Source of the DNA: Chitinophaga sedimenti
Lineage (GTDB): Bacteria > Bacteroidota > Bacteroidia > Chitinophagales > Chitinophagaceae
Assembly: GCF_023156195.1 (NCBI RefSeq)
Contig: NZ_JAKUKA010000001.1
Coordinates: 1,984,001-2,048,000, forward strand
Direction of reading: 5' to 3'
Length of the DNA stretch: 64,000 nucleotides
The notes under the pieces were generated by a model. The model did no database searches and was not told where the DNA came from. It saw only the letters and a list, made by a program, of their open reading frames with translations. Of this stretch, positions 20,058 through 28,883 are shown in pieces; within the stretch, counting starts at the first letter, position 1, and each line of letters starts with the position of its first letter. The position numbers and the translations under genes were made by a program.

Positions 20058-20984
20058 TTATAAACCTGAGCGCCACTTTTTGGGCTTTACGCCAAAATGC
20101 CGCTCAAATAACCTTCCGAAGTAGCTCAAATTGGTAAATCCTAATTGGTACCCGGCTTCCGATACCGACAAATGCTCCTGTTGCATCAGTCTTGCCGCTT
20201 CCTGTACGCGTAGAAACTGGTGATACTCATTAATGCCCTTCCCAAAAATCTGCTTAAAAAGCTTACGGAGTTTGAGCATATTCATGCCACTTATTTTCAC
20301 GAGCTCACTTTGTGCAAATGCTTCGTCCAGCGAAGACGCAATCCTGTCCCGCACCCGATACACGGCTTCTATTTCATCACTGCGGAGGTGTTGCTGGGGA
20401 ATTCCCTGCCTGTTTAATAAATTTTTAAACAAATAATAAAGCAGTTCCGGGGCCTTTAACTTGTAATAAGCTTCGGGAAGCGCCGTTGTCGATGCGGCAT
20501 TGGCCACCTCGTTGACAACAGCCGACATTTCAGGCGATATAAACTCTTCGATGAACAGCGTTTTTTCTTCATTAAAGAGGTATTCAAATTTTTGCCGGCT
20601 CTTACCAATGAATCCTTTCAGATATGCAAGGTCTATGAGAATGGTAATCTGGCGGATGGTTATTCCCTTTGGAAAGATGATCTCACTTTCCAAATGTAAA
20701 GGACTTATCCGCACATGGGGTTGCTCCTGTAACAACCTGGCTCCTGGCAACGACTTACCCGGCGAATGGGCGACGATATTTTGAAAAGAAATCAGCAGCC
20801 CCCTCTCAATTAAATCAATCGATTTTCTCCTGTATGTAATTGTTTCCCTTGCCATTACAGCGCGAACCATTATCAACATTTCAGGAAGCAAATCAATCAT
20901 CCGCACCTCATTTAATTGGAGCACATCCATGCTATCCTCGAAATCTGCAGCGGGGATGCCCATCTTGGCAGCCCAGTAAAGCAT
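20058..20984 (-). CDS. AraC family transcriptional regulator
   Basis: 308 residues. The C-terminal 100 residues carry the double helix-turn-helix: LVKISGMNMLKLRKLFKQIFG for the first and LSVSEAGYQLGFTNLSYFGRLFERHFGVKPKKWR for the second, with the family end motif. The N-terminal 200 residues are a divergent ligand or dimer domain. The start is uncertain: a run of six A just upstream may hide an indel, and an ATG-ATG 15-20 bases further up could be the true start. Divergent from a flavin monooxygenase, with two 17-base direct repeats 21 bases apart between them, a layout typical for AraC sites. Confidence 0.85.
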   Translation of the reverse strand: MLYWAAKMGIPAADFEDSMDVLQLNEVRMIDLLPEMLIMVRAVMARETITYRRKSIDLIERGLLISFQNIVAHSPGKSLPGARLLQEQPHVRISPLHLESEIIFPKGITIRQITILIDLAYLKGFIGKSRQKFEYLFNEEKTLFIEEFISPEMSAVVNEVANAASTTALPEAYYKLKAPELLYYLFKNLLNRQGIPQQHLRSDEIEAVYRVRDRIASSLDEAFAQSELVKISGMNMLKLRKLFKQIFGKGINEYHQFLRVQEAARLMQQEHLSVSEAGYQLGFTNLSYFGRLFERHFGVKPKKWRSGL

Positions 20985-21008
20985 CTCTTTTTTCCATCAT
21001 CAGGCATG

Positions 21009-21046
21009 TTTTCGGACTATTTTTACTTCTTTTCGGGCTATTTTAC
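21009..21046. promoter_or_regulatory. Direct repeat operator candidate for the AraC regulator
   Basis: TTTTCGGACTATTTTTAC at 21009 and TTTTCGGGCTATTTTAC at 21030 repeat with a 21-base period, two helical turns, as expected for AraC-type tandem binding. They lie between the divergent AraC and monooxygenase genes. A -7-like TAGATTTG at 21062-21069 follows, 28 bases before the monooxygenase ATG. Confidence 0.5.
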
Positions 21047-21096
21047 CCCTAAAAGTAACTATAGATTTGCAATGTAAACATTAGAAATTTATAGGC

Positions 21097-22269
21097 ATGA
21101 AAAGAAATATTCTCATATCTGGTGGAGGCATTGCAGGGTTAACTGCCGCAAAGCTATTGTCGTCGCAAGGACATGATGTAACGGTGATCGACAAAGCTCC
21201 TTCCTTTACAAAGGCTGGTTTCCTGATTTCCCTGAAAAGCTTTGGCGTTAAAATTATGGACGAGCTTGGGATGACAGAGAACCTCCTGCACGAGTCGTCG
21301 CCATCAGAATATGCTGCTTTCATGGAAGCAAATGAACGGGTTATTCAAAAGATCAGCTATGAAGAGATGAATAAGAACACGGAACGTTCTGTCCTGATCA
21401 GCCGCGGCGGCCTTCATCATGTTTTATTCGAAAATATTAAAGATGAGGTAAAGGTACTGCTGAATACAACCATCAGCCAGGCGGTGCAACAAGGAGATAC
21501 CACACGTGTTACATTGTCCGATGGCACAGCTGTCACGGCAGACCTGGTGATCATAGCGGAGGGTTTACGGTCTCCCACGAGGGAACAGTATTTTAAAAAT
21601 TGTAAGCTGGAAGACTTCAATACTATTTACATGGGTGGCAAATTGAAATTTCTTCATGGATATACTGTTGGGTCGTTCAAAATTTACATCGATGTCAATA
21701 AGATGCTTTCTATTTACCCCATTGCACCGGATGAAATTGCCCTGCAATGCTATATCCAGGAAGCAGGAACATCATCAACAGGCAGGCCGAATGCTAATGA
21801 GCTGCTGGCAAATTCTTTCAAGGGATACAGCGAAGGAGTACAGGACTTGCTGAAACGCTTTATAGCAGAGGGATTGATGTTCGTGGACAAAATGGGGATG
21901 ATAAATGCGCCTGACCTGGTAAATGGCCATCTTGTCTTACTGGGTGATGCTGGCTATTGCCCAACGGCGTTGTCCGGTATGGGGGCCTCACTTTCGATCT
22001 ACGGTGCTAAAGCCCCGGCACACTTTATTAGTAAAACCCCTGAGAATTTAACATTAGCCTGCAAAAACTACAATACACTGATGCAGCCATTAATTCAGAA
22101 GTTCCAGGGAAATGCCAGAAAAAACGCCGCCTCTTTTATTCCCAAGAGTGAAGAGCGGCTGCACCAGTTCGTGCATGCTTTCAGATCTGCCTCCGATGAC
22201 GATTTGCAAAAGATAATGACCGATCCGATTATATTGACTGAAGAACAACTAAGTTTCAAAATAGGCTAA
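21097..22269 (+). CDS. FAD-dependent monooxygenase (class A flavin hydroxylase type)
   Basis: 390 residues, intact. Seen: Rossmann motif ILISGGGIAGLTAAKLLSSQGHDVTVIDKAP, a DG-like region LVIIAEGLRSPTREQYF near 150, and the C-terminal FAD motif LVLLGDAGYCPTALSGMGASLSIYGA near 285. The motif order marks group A hydroxylases that use NADPH and oxygen on small aromatic or polyketide-like molecules; the substrate is unknown. It is a different subgroup from the TetX-like gene at 3488. Control by the divergent AraC gene is likely. A terminator overlaps its stop codon. Confidence 0.85.
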   Translation: MKRNILISGGGIAGLTAAKLLSSQGHDVTVIDKAPSFTKAGFLISLKSFGVKIMDELGMTENLLHESSPSEYAAFMEANERVIQKISYEEMNKNTERSVLISRGGLHHVLFENIKDEVKVLLNTTISQAVQQGDTTRVTLSDGTAVTADLVIIAEGLRSPTREQYFKNCKLEDFNTIYMGGKLKFLHGYTVGSFKIYIDVNKMLSIYPIAPDEIALQCYIQEAGTSSTGRPNANELLANSFKGYSEGVQDLLKRFIAEGLMFVDKMGMINAPDLVNGHLVLLGDAGYCPTALSGMGASLSIYGAKAPAHFISKTPENLTLACKNYNTLMQPLIQKFQGNARKNAASFIPKSEERLHQFVHAFRSASDDDLQKIMTDPIILTEEQLSFKIG

Positions 22270-22295
22270 AAGAGGTTGGCAAGCCAACCTCTTTT
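22268..22295. terminator. Bidirectional rho-independent terminator
   Basis: Perfect 13-pair stem AAAAGAGGTTGGC / GCCAACCTCTTTT with a 2-base loop as drawn. It overlaps the monooxygenase stop and lies at the end of the convergent SDR gene. Confidence 0.85.
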
Positions 22296-22296
22296 C

Positions 22297-23034
22297 TTAC
22301 CAGGGAATTTCTCCTGTTTCAGGATTAGTTTCTTCACTAAAAAATTTGCCGGTCGGTCCATCATTATCCATCAGCGCGTATTTGAGTACCCTATTGGCCG
22401 CAACACTGACCTCGCCGCCATGAAAGAATGTAAAATCGGTTTTGGTAAGTCCCGGGCAAACGGCATTCACTTTAAAATTTGTACCGCGCAATTCATACGC
22501 TAATTGTATTGTGTACATGTTCAGGGCCGCTTTTGATATGGCGTATACGCCATACTTAGCATAGTTGTAAGCAGGCCATTCCGGATTACTTTGTAGTGAA
22601 AGCGAGCCAACGCTGGTGCTTACGTTAACGATTCTTGGCGCCGGGGATTTTGGAGCATATCCATGAAGGCTTGTGTAACATTCGCTGTGCCTGCCAGATT
22701 GGTTTTGAATGCATCCGGTATTCGTCGGTGGTGGCTGCCAGTACGGTGTAGGGATTACTTCCGCCGTTTATACCGGCATTGTTGATGAGTACATCCAACA
22801 CCGAAACCTTGTTGCCTATTTCTTCCCGTGCTGTATGCACTGATCCGGGATCAGTAACATCCAGTTCTACCGCGGCGACATTTGAAAATCCGCTTTCATT
22901 CAGTTTCCTGACTGCCGCCAAACCATTATCTATATTACGGCTGCCAATGAATACAAAAATTCCTGCTCCAAAAGTTGCCTGGCAGTCTCAAAACCAATGC
23001 CTTTGTTTGCCCCCGTAATTAATGCTGTTTTCAT
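22297..23034 (-). CDS. Short-chain dehydrogenase/reductase (classical SDR)
   Basis: Repaired length 246. Features: nucleotide-binding TGANKGIG near 8, LDVTDPGS, LINNAGING near 88, STSVGSLS catalytic Ser region, YGVYAISKAALN with Tyr-x3-Lys, and VNAVCPGLTKTDF. Three missing bases were inferred on the minus strand: G at 22962-22963, G at 22715-22716 (CCGG) and A at 22648-22651. The family reduces small carbonyl compounds with NADPH. Only 42 bases upstream of the ATG lies a 16-bp palindrome that also occurs upstream of the neighbouring Crp/Fnr gene, so it is probably that regulator's target. Confidence 0.85.
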
Positions 23035-23075
23035 ATTTTTTTGATACAAAAATCAGTCATTAAAACCCGGCATCC

Positions 23076-23091
23076 TTTACCAAATGGTAAA
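23076..23091. promoter_or_regulatory. Palindrome TTTACC-N4-GGTAAA, operator copy 1 (SDR gene)
   Basis: TTTACCAAATGGTAAA, ending 42 bases before the SDR start on the minus strand and 8 bases after the stop of the Crp/Fnr gene. The same 16 bases occur as reverse complement at 23697-23712. Confidence 0.65.
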
Positions 23092-23098
23092 AACAGCA

Positions 23099-23664
23099 TC
23101 AGCGGATGTTTTTCCGGATTCTGCTGAGGGATTGTTGGGTTACGCCTAAATAGGAGGCGATGTATGACAATGGAATACGGTTGATCAGGGAGGGATAATT
23201 TTCCATGAATTCAAAGTACCTTGTGGTAGCGTCCTGCGAAATCACGGGGCCTTTCCTTGATTTCTGGTACATGCATAACTGCACCATTTTATTTTTAATA
23301 TTGTCCCAACCTACGATAATATGAGAAAGTTCTTCCCAATCCTGCTTTGAAAATACAATAAGGCTGCAATCTGTAATGGCCTGCAGGTACTCGGAAGAGG
23401 CAGCATTCGCCTCGAAGTTGACATAGTCACACACCAGGCTGTTTTCGCTGATGAAACAACGGGTGATTTCTTCGCCTTTGTTGTTGTAATAGCAACCGCG
23501 GATAACGCCTGATACGACAAACCCAACCTGCCTTGGAATTTTCCCCGCCTCGGAAAAATAGTCCTCTTTTTTAATTGCAGGATTTGGCCCTTGCTGATTA
23601 CAAGTTCGATTTGCTGCTTGTTAAGATTTCCGAATTGCAGTATATATGCTATCAGCTCGTCCAT
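23099..23664 (-). CDS. Crp/Fnr family transcriptional regulator (short Bacteroidota type)
   Basis: Repaired length 188. It has a cyclic-nucleotide-binding-like domain (MDELIAYILQFGNLNKQQIELV, KEDYFSEAGKIPRQVGFVVSGVIRGCYY) and a C-terminal helix-turn-helix with INRIPLSYIASYLGVTQQSLSRIRKNI. One missing A in the run at 23567-23572 joins the halves. Proteins of this type lack cNMP-binding residues and often govern a neighbouring oxidoreductase or transporter. It is divergent from the paoA-type operon and lies upstream of the SDR gene; the same palindrome precedes both itself and the SDR. Confidence 0.85.
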
Positions 23665-23696
23665 TTGTGCAAGTTAAAAATAATCCCCTTGGCTTA

Positions 23697-23712
23697 TTTA
23701 CCATTTGGTAAA
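23697..23712. promoter_or_regulatory. Palindrome TTTACC-N4-GGTAAA, operator copy 2 (Crp/Fnr gene)
   Basis: TTTACCATTTGGTAAA, 33 bases upstream of the Crp/Fnr start and 145 bases upstream of the divergent paoA-type gene. Exact reverse complement of copy 1; both copies are followed by AAACA on the plus strand. Confidence 0.65.
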
Positions 23713-23813
23713 AACAATGGCCTTCCAATACCCCCAAGACACAACTTTTTCAAAATGTTTGATTTACTTACCTATTAAATTGATTATCTTAATATCCAGG
23801 AAGCGGCATCTTT

Positions 23814-23821
23814 TAAATTTG
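23814..23821 (+). promoter_or_regulatory. -7 promoter element (TAAATTTG) of the aldehyde oxidoreductase operon
   Basis: Exact TAnnTTTG match 36 bases upstream of the ATG of the iron-sulfur subunit. No clear -33 box. Confidence 0.4.
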
Positions 23822-23856
23822 TTGAACAACCACCAACTCCGATAAACATCGCGTCT

Positions 23857-24447
23857 ATGAATGGCAAACAATCCTATAGCAGGCGTTTTTTCTTAAAAAC
23901 GTCCGGCGCCCTGGCTGCATTGGCAGCTATTCCGGCTTCGGTCAAATCGCTGTATACAGAAGTCAGGAACTTCATCGTATCACCGCGGCAAACCATACCG
24001 TTATCGGTCACCATCAATAAAAAGGCCCTTAAGTTAACGGTAGACACCCGTACCACCCTGCTGGACCTGCTGCGCGAAAACCTGCAGCTTACCGGCACTA
24101 AAAAGGGCTGCGACCACGGACAATGCGGCGCCTGTACCGTACACCTCAATGGCGAACGGGTACTCAGCTGCCTGACGCTCGCCGCTACCCTGCCCGGAAA
24201 GGAAGTTACCACCATCGAAGGACTGGCCAACGGCGATCAGCTGCACCCGATGCAACAGGCTTTTATCGAGTGCGACGGTTTCCAGTGCGGGTATTGTACA
24301 CCGGGACAAATCATGTCCGCGGTAGCTTGTGTGAACGAAGGTCATACGGGATCTGTGGCGGAAATCAAGGAATTCATGAGCGGCAACCTGTGCCGCTGCG
24401 GCGCATATAACGGTATTGTAGCATCTATTCAAAAAGTAGCGGGATGA
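23857..24447 (+). CDS. paoA: PaoA-type aldehyde oxidoreductase, 2Fe-2S subunit with Tat signal
   Basis: 196 residues, intact. The N-terminus carries a twin-arginine signal (YSRRFFLKTSGALAALAAIPA), so the folded enzyme is exported to the periplasm. A plant-type ferredoxin domain has GCDHGQCGACTV and a distal Cys in VLSCLTLA. An all-alpha domain has the second cluster in CGYCTPGQIM and NLCRCGAY. This is the small subunit of molybdenum hydroxylases, and the Tat signal is characteristic of periplasmic PaoABC (YagTSR). Its stop overlaps the next start by the sequence ATGA, so translation is coupled. Confidence 0.88.
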   Translation: MNGKQSYSRRFFLKTSGALAALAAIPASVKSLYTEVRNFIVSPRQTIPLSVTINKKALKLTVDTRTTLLDLLRENLQLTGTKKGCDHGQCGACTVHLNGERVLSCLTLAATLPGKEVTTIEGLANGDQLHPMQQAFIECDGFQCGYCTPGQIMSAVACVNEGHTGSVAEIKEFMSGNLCRCGAYNGIVASIQKVAG

Positions 24448-25420
24448 AACCATTTAGCTTTTCCAAACCCGGCAGCCTGGCCAAACTAATGCAGGCCAGG
24501 AAAGATGCCGCACAATTCCTGGCAGGTGGCACCAACCTGGTGGACCTCATGAAGAAAAACATCGCGGCGCCCGGTGCACTGATAGACATCAGCACAGCAC
24601 TGTCCGACAAGGTGGAACTGACCGGCGGCAAACTGCGCATTGGCGCCATGGTGCGTAATAGCGCTATTGCTACCAATGCGCAGGTGATATCGAAAGCACC
24701 GCTTGTCGCTAAAGCGGTACTCGCGGGCGCCTCACCACAGATACGGAACATGGCTTCTACAGGCGGCAATTTATTACAACGCACTCGCTGTCCGTACTTC
24801 TACGACGTAAGCACACCTTGCAATAAACGCCAGCCCGGCACGGGTTGCAGTGCCCTGCATGGCGAAAACCGCATGAGCGCGATCGTCGGGTATAACGATC
24901 AGTGCGTGGCCGTACATCCCTCCGACCTCTGCGTTGCCCTCGCCGCGCTGGACGCTACGGTAAACGTGACGAATGCACAGCAAAAGCAAATCGTCATTCC
25001 TTTTAAGGACTTTCATAAACTGCCCGATAATTCGCCCGACCGCGACAATCAACTGCCCGCGAATGCGATCATCACCTCGATCGACATACCGGACAACCCG
25101 TTTGCGCAGCATCACGCTTACGTGAAAATACGCGACCGTGATTCTTACGCCTTCGCATTGATCTCTGTGGCCGCGGCATTACATATACAAGGAGGCCGTA
25201 TTGCAGATGTAAGGCTGGCTTCCGGCGGCGTGGCGCATAAGCCCGGCGCTGGCACGAAGCAGAGCAGTTCCTGAAGGGCAAAACGGCTACGGCAGAGAAC
25301 TTCACCGCTGCAGCCGAACTGGCGTTGAAGGATACGCGGCCGCTCTCGAACAACGCCTTCAAACAACCGATGTTGAAGGGCGCGATAGCAACAGCACTGC
25401 AAAATTGTTTAACTGCTTAA
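24444..25420 (+). CDS. paoB: PaoB-type aldehyde oxidoreductase, FAD subunit with extra 4Fe-4S site
   Basis: Repaired length 325. FAD-binding PCMH domain: FLAGGTNLVDLMKK and ASTGGNLLQRTRCPYF. The insertion RCPYFYDVSTPCNKRQPGTGCSAL has three Cys plus one close by, matching the additional 4Fe-4S cluster known from PaoB-type subunits. The C-terminal CO-dehydrogenase flavoprotein domain follows (SGGVAHKP). One missing base at about 25245 (CCCGG) restores the last 60 residues. A Trp after KP is usual in the family and depends on which base is missing. The subunit passes electrons between the Mo centre, Fe-S clusters and FAD. Confidence 0.85.
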
Positions 25421-25429
25421 CATCCGATC

Positions 25430-27620
25430 ATGCTTTTTTCAATACAAAAAAGAAGAAAGCCGCACCGCCGGAAGGCCGTGTGGAAGCTATAGACAAGGTT
25501 ACCGGCGCAGGCAAGTACGCAGCGGAGTATAGCGTAGACAATGTTTGCTACGGAGTACTTGTCGGCAGCACCATTGCTGCAGGAAAGATCAACAAAATCA
25601 ACCTGGAAAATGCCCGGCAGGTAGCCGGCGTCATCGATATTATCACCCACGAACACAAGCCACTGGTGCCAGGTATGGCCGATGAAGCCAAGATCCGCGA
25701 GTCTCGTTTCGGGTTACCGGTTTTTCATACAGACACCATCTATTTCCGCGAACAGCCGATCGCACTCGTCATCGCGCAAACGCTGGAAGATGCACAGTAT
25801 GCGGCCTCGCTCGTTTCGGCAACATACACCGAAACACCCGCTAATGTGAGCTTTCCGGACGCACACCGGGAAAAGACGTTAAGCAGCGCCGGCCGCGAAC
25901 GCGGCAGCCTCGATGCCTGGAGTAATGCACCACATGTGATTGAACAGGAATACAACATTGCCGCGGAAGTGCACAACCCGATGGAAATGCACGCCACCAT
26001 TGCCCACTGGACCGCCGCAGACAGGTTAATGCTGTATGATAAGAACCAGGGCGTTATGAACGTGCAACGTACTTTTGCAAAACTCTTTAATATTCCTGAA
26101 AAGAATATAGAAGTGATGAGCGAATTTGTAGGCGGCGGCTTCGGCTCCGGCCTGCGTGTATGGCCGCATGCACTCGCGACCATCATGGCCGCCAAACAGG
26201 TGAACCGTCCGGTGAAAGTAGTATTAACCCGGCCGCAGATGTTTACCCTCGTGGGATATCGCCCTGCCGCCTGGCAAAAGATTAAGCTGGGCGCGGATAA
26301 CAGCGGTAAGTTCCTCGGCCTGGTACACCAGGCAAAGAACGGCAGTTCCGTGTATGAAACATTCTCTGAAGGCATTACCCGCATTTCGCGGCTCGTGTAT
26401 AATTTCGATAACCTCCGTACCGAAATGGCAGTTGTGCCCCTGAATCTCAGTACGCCCACCTGGATGCGCGGCCCCGGCGAATGTACCGGCGCGTTTGCAC
26501 TGGAGAGCGCCATCGATGAACTGAGTTATAAAATGCAGCAGGACCCGGTAGCGCTGCGGTTGAAAAACTTCGCAATAGAAAAGGATCCCGAAAGCGGCAA
26601 GCCCCTGGTCGACCAACTTCATCAACGAAGCCCACGGAAAAAGGCGCGGCCATGATCAACTGGAAAGAACGGCCGCAACAACCGGGGCAGTTAACGGAAG
26701 GTGACTGGAAAATTGGTTACGGTGTGGGCGTAGGCATGTGGAACGCCGGCCGAGGCAATGCCAGCGCAGGCATCAGCATGCAGCCCGATGGTACGATCAC
26801 CATCAAAACCGCGATGACCGACATTGGCACCGGTACCGGCACCGCCATGCAAAACATGACACATACGCATACCGGCATCGATAAAAGTAAGATCAGGGTG
26901 GAGCTTGGTCACTCGGACCTGCCATCCGCCGGCAGCCAGGGCGGCAGTACGGGCCTATCGTCCATCAGCGGCGCTGTAGCGGCTGTTTGTGATGCCCTGA
27001 AAGAGAAACTGGCAGCGTATGCCGGGTTTAAAGATGCCAGGGCTGCAGACGTACAGTTATCTGACAAAGGCGTTTCATTTAAAACACAGTTTGTCTCTTA
27101 CGCTGATATCTTCTCCAAAAACAACCTCACCACCTTGGATGTACAGGCGAGTTCCTCACCCGGGCCGGAAAGGCAGCAATACGCGTTCTGCTCCTCTGCG
27201 GTTCATTTCATGCGGGTGAAGGTGCATAGCAAAACCGGCAAGGTAAAGATCGACAAAGCTATTTGTGTTGCGGACGGCGGGCTGATCGTAAACCAGCAAC
27301 CCGCGGCCAACCAGATTTCCGGTGCGATCGTGGGCGGTATTGGCATGGCATTAATGGAGGAAGCGATTGCCGACAAAAAGCTGGGCAACATCGTGGGCGC
27401 CGACCTGGCAGGCTATCACTTTGCGGTGAACGCAGATGCGCCGGTGATCGAGGTGGTCTTTATCAACAAGCCCGACCCACATATTAATCCCAGTGCGGCA
27501 AAAGGTTTGGGCGAGGTAGGCATCATCGGGTCTGCTGCGGCCATTGCCAACGCGATTTATAACGCTACCGGCAAACGGCTGAGAGACTTGCCCATTACAC
27601 CCGATAAAATATTACTGTAA
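25430..27620 (+). CDS. paoC: PaoC-type aldehyde oxidoreductase, molybdopterin-cytosine-dinucleotide subunit
   Basis: Repaired length 729. Signatures: EAIDKVTGAGKYAAEY at the start, EFVGGGFGSGLRVWPHA and MRGPGECTGAFALE in the first Mo domain, AGSQGGSTGLSSISGA for the cofactor phosphate region, and the end KGLGEVGIIGSAAAIANAIYNATG with the catalytic Glu. Three indels: a missing T at 25434-25439 (start MLFFNTKKKK), an extra C at 26602-26605, and an extra base at 26636-26642. The last two restore GKPWSTNFINEAH-KGAAMINW. An alternative start at 25405 would overlap paoB. It oxidises aldehydes (or purine-like compounds) at the Mo centre. It ends 27 bases before a strong terminator. Confidence 0.87.
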
Positions 27621-27647
27621 TACAACGGGCGACCGCCCCAACGGAAG

Positions 27648-27678
27648 ATGCCGGCACCTTACATGCCGGCATTTTTTT
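27648..27678 (+). terminator. Rho-independent terminator after the aldehyde oxidoreductase operon
   Basis: Stem ATGCCGGCA / TGCCGGCAT, loop CCTTACA-like, then seven T. It separates the structural operon from the cofactor maturation operon downstream. Confidence 0.85.
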
Positions 27679-27734
27679 GTAGCTTTAGACGGGAGGCTAC
27701 GAGACCCGCGCTACTCATCAACAAGGAAAAAAGA

Positions 27735-28874
27735 ATGAAAGCCACACCCATATATTTAGATTACAATGCCACCACACCCTGCGATCCAAGGGTGGTGGAA
27801 GCGATGCTGCCGTACTTCACCCAACATTTCGGGAATGCCGCCAGCGCCGATCATGTGTACGGATGGCAGTCGCGCGAGGCCGTAACGGACGCACGTTTGC
27901 AGGTGGCGGAACTTATCGGCGCCTCACCAAAACAAATCATCTTCACCTCCGGTGCAACAGAATCCATCAACCTGGCCCTTAAAGGCCTGGCGGAAAATTC
28001 GCCGGGCGGACATATCATCAGCTGTCAAACCGAGCACAAAGCGGTGCTGGACACGCTCACTTACCTTGAAATGCGCGGCTGCGACGTTACATTACTGGAA
28101 GTTGATACGGATGGCGCATTATCGCCCGCTGCCCTGGAAGCGGCCATCCGGCCCAATACTATTGCCATCGCATTGATGTACGCCAACAATGAAACCGGCG
28201 TTATTCATCCTGTACCGGAGTTTGCCGCTATTGCGCGCAGGCACGACATTCCGTTCCTGTGCGACGCTACACAGGCGGTGGGCAAGATCCCTGTAAATGT
28301 AACGTCGGACGGACCAGACCTGATGGCCTTTTCGGCACATAAAATCTATGGTCCGAAAGGGATCGGTGCGTTATACATCCGCAGTAAACGCCAGCTGTTG
28401 CAACCGCTGTTACACGGCGGTGCGCATGAAGGCGGTTTGCGCAGCGGTACGTTGAACACGCCGGGCATCATTGGTTTCGGGAAAGCTGCGGAGCTTTGCC
28501 AGGCAGAGCTCTCAGACGAACAGCAGCGCCTTGGCATGTTACGCGATCAACTGGAAGCAGCCCTGTTAGGACAACTACCCGGTGTAGTGATAAATGGCAA
28601 AGGCAGCCGCCTGCCGCAGGTGAGCAATGTACTGTTGCCACATCCGGACGTAGAGCATTTACTCTTATCATTGTCGGCACACCTGGCCGTAAGCCGAGGC
28701 AGCGCTTGCGCCAACCTGGTACAGCAGCCTTCACACGTGCTGAAGGCGATGGGATTGAGTGTGGAACAGGCGGCGCAGGCTGTACGCATCAGCCTGGGCC
28801 GGTTTACGACAGCAACGGAAGTGCAACAGGCGGCGCAACGGCTCGTTCAGGCGATCGCAACGCCAGTGGTTTAA
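27735..28874 (+). CDS. Cysteine desulfurase (NifS/IscS family)
   Basis: 379 residues, intact, from the ATG giving MKATPIYLDYNATTPCDP; a longer frame would start inside the terminator. PLP enzyme features: TSGATESINLALKG, QTEHKAVLD, NNETGVIHPV, CDATQAVGKI, the PLP Lys in FSAHKIYGPKG, and the catalytic Cys in VSRGSACANL. It moves sulfur from cysteine to acceptors. Placement before XdhC, MoaA and MoeA suggests it supplies sulfur for molybdenum cofactor synthesis or sulfuration, as NifS4 does with XdhC in Rhodobacter (established knowledge). It need not be the cell's Fe-S enzyme. Confidence 0.88.
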   Translation: MKATPIYLDYNATTPCDPRVVEAMLPYFTQHFGNAASADHVYGWQSREAVTDARLQVAELIGASPKQIIFTSGATESINLALKGLAENSPGGHIISCQTEHKAVLDTLTYLEMRGCDVTLLEVDTDGALSPAALEAAIRPNTIAIALMYANNETGVIHPVPEFAAIARRHDIPFLCDATQAVGKIPVNVTSDGPDLMAFSAHKIYGPKGIGALYIRSKRQLLQPLLHGGAHEGGLRSGTLNTPGIIGFGKAAELCQAELSDEQQRLGMLRDQLEAALLGQLPGVVINGKGSRLPQVSNVLLPHPDVEHLLLSLSAHLAVSRGSACANLVQQPSHVLKAMGLSVEQAAQAVRISLGRFTTATEVQQAAQRLVQAIATPVV

Positions 28875-28883
28875 ACATATGCA

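Noticed and set aside
26602..26650. Reading the molybdenum subunit break as a single missing base
   Set aside because: One missing base gives an unlikely Pro/Thr-rich stretch; two extra bases give the conserved-looking GKPWSTNFINEAH and KGAAMINW.
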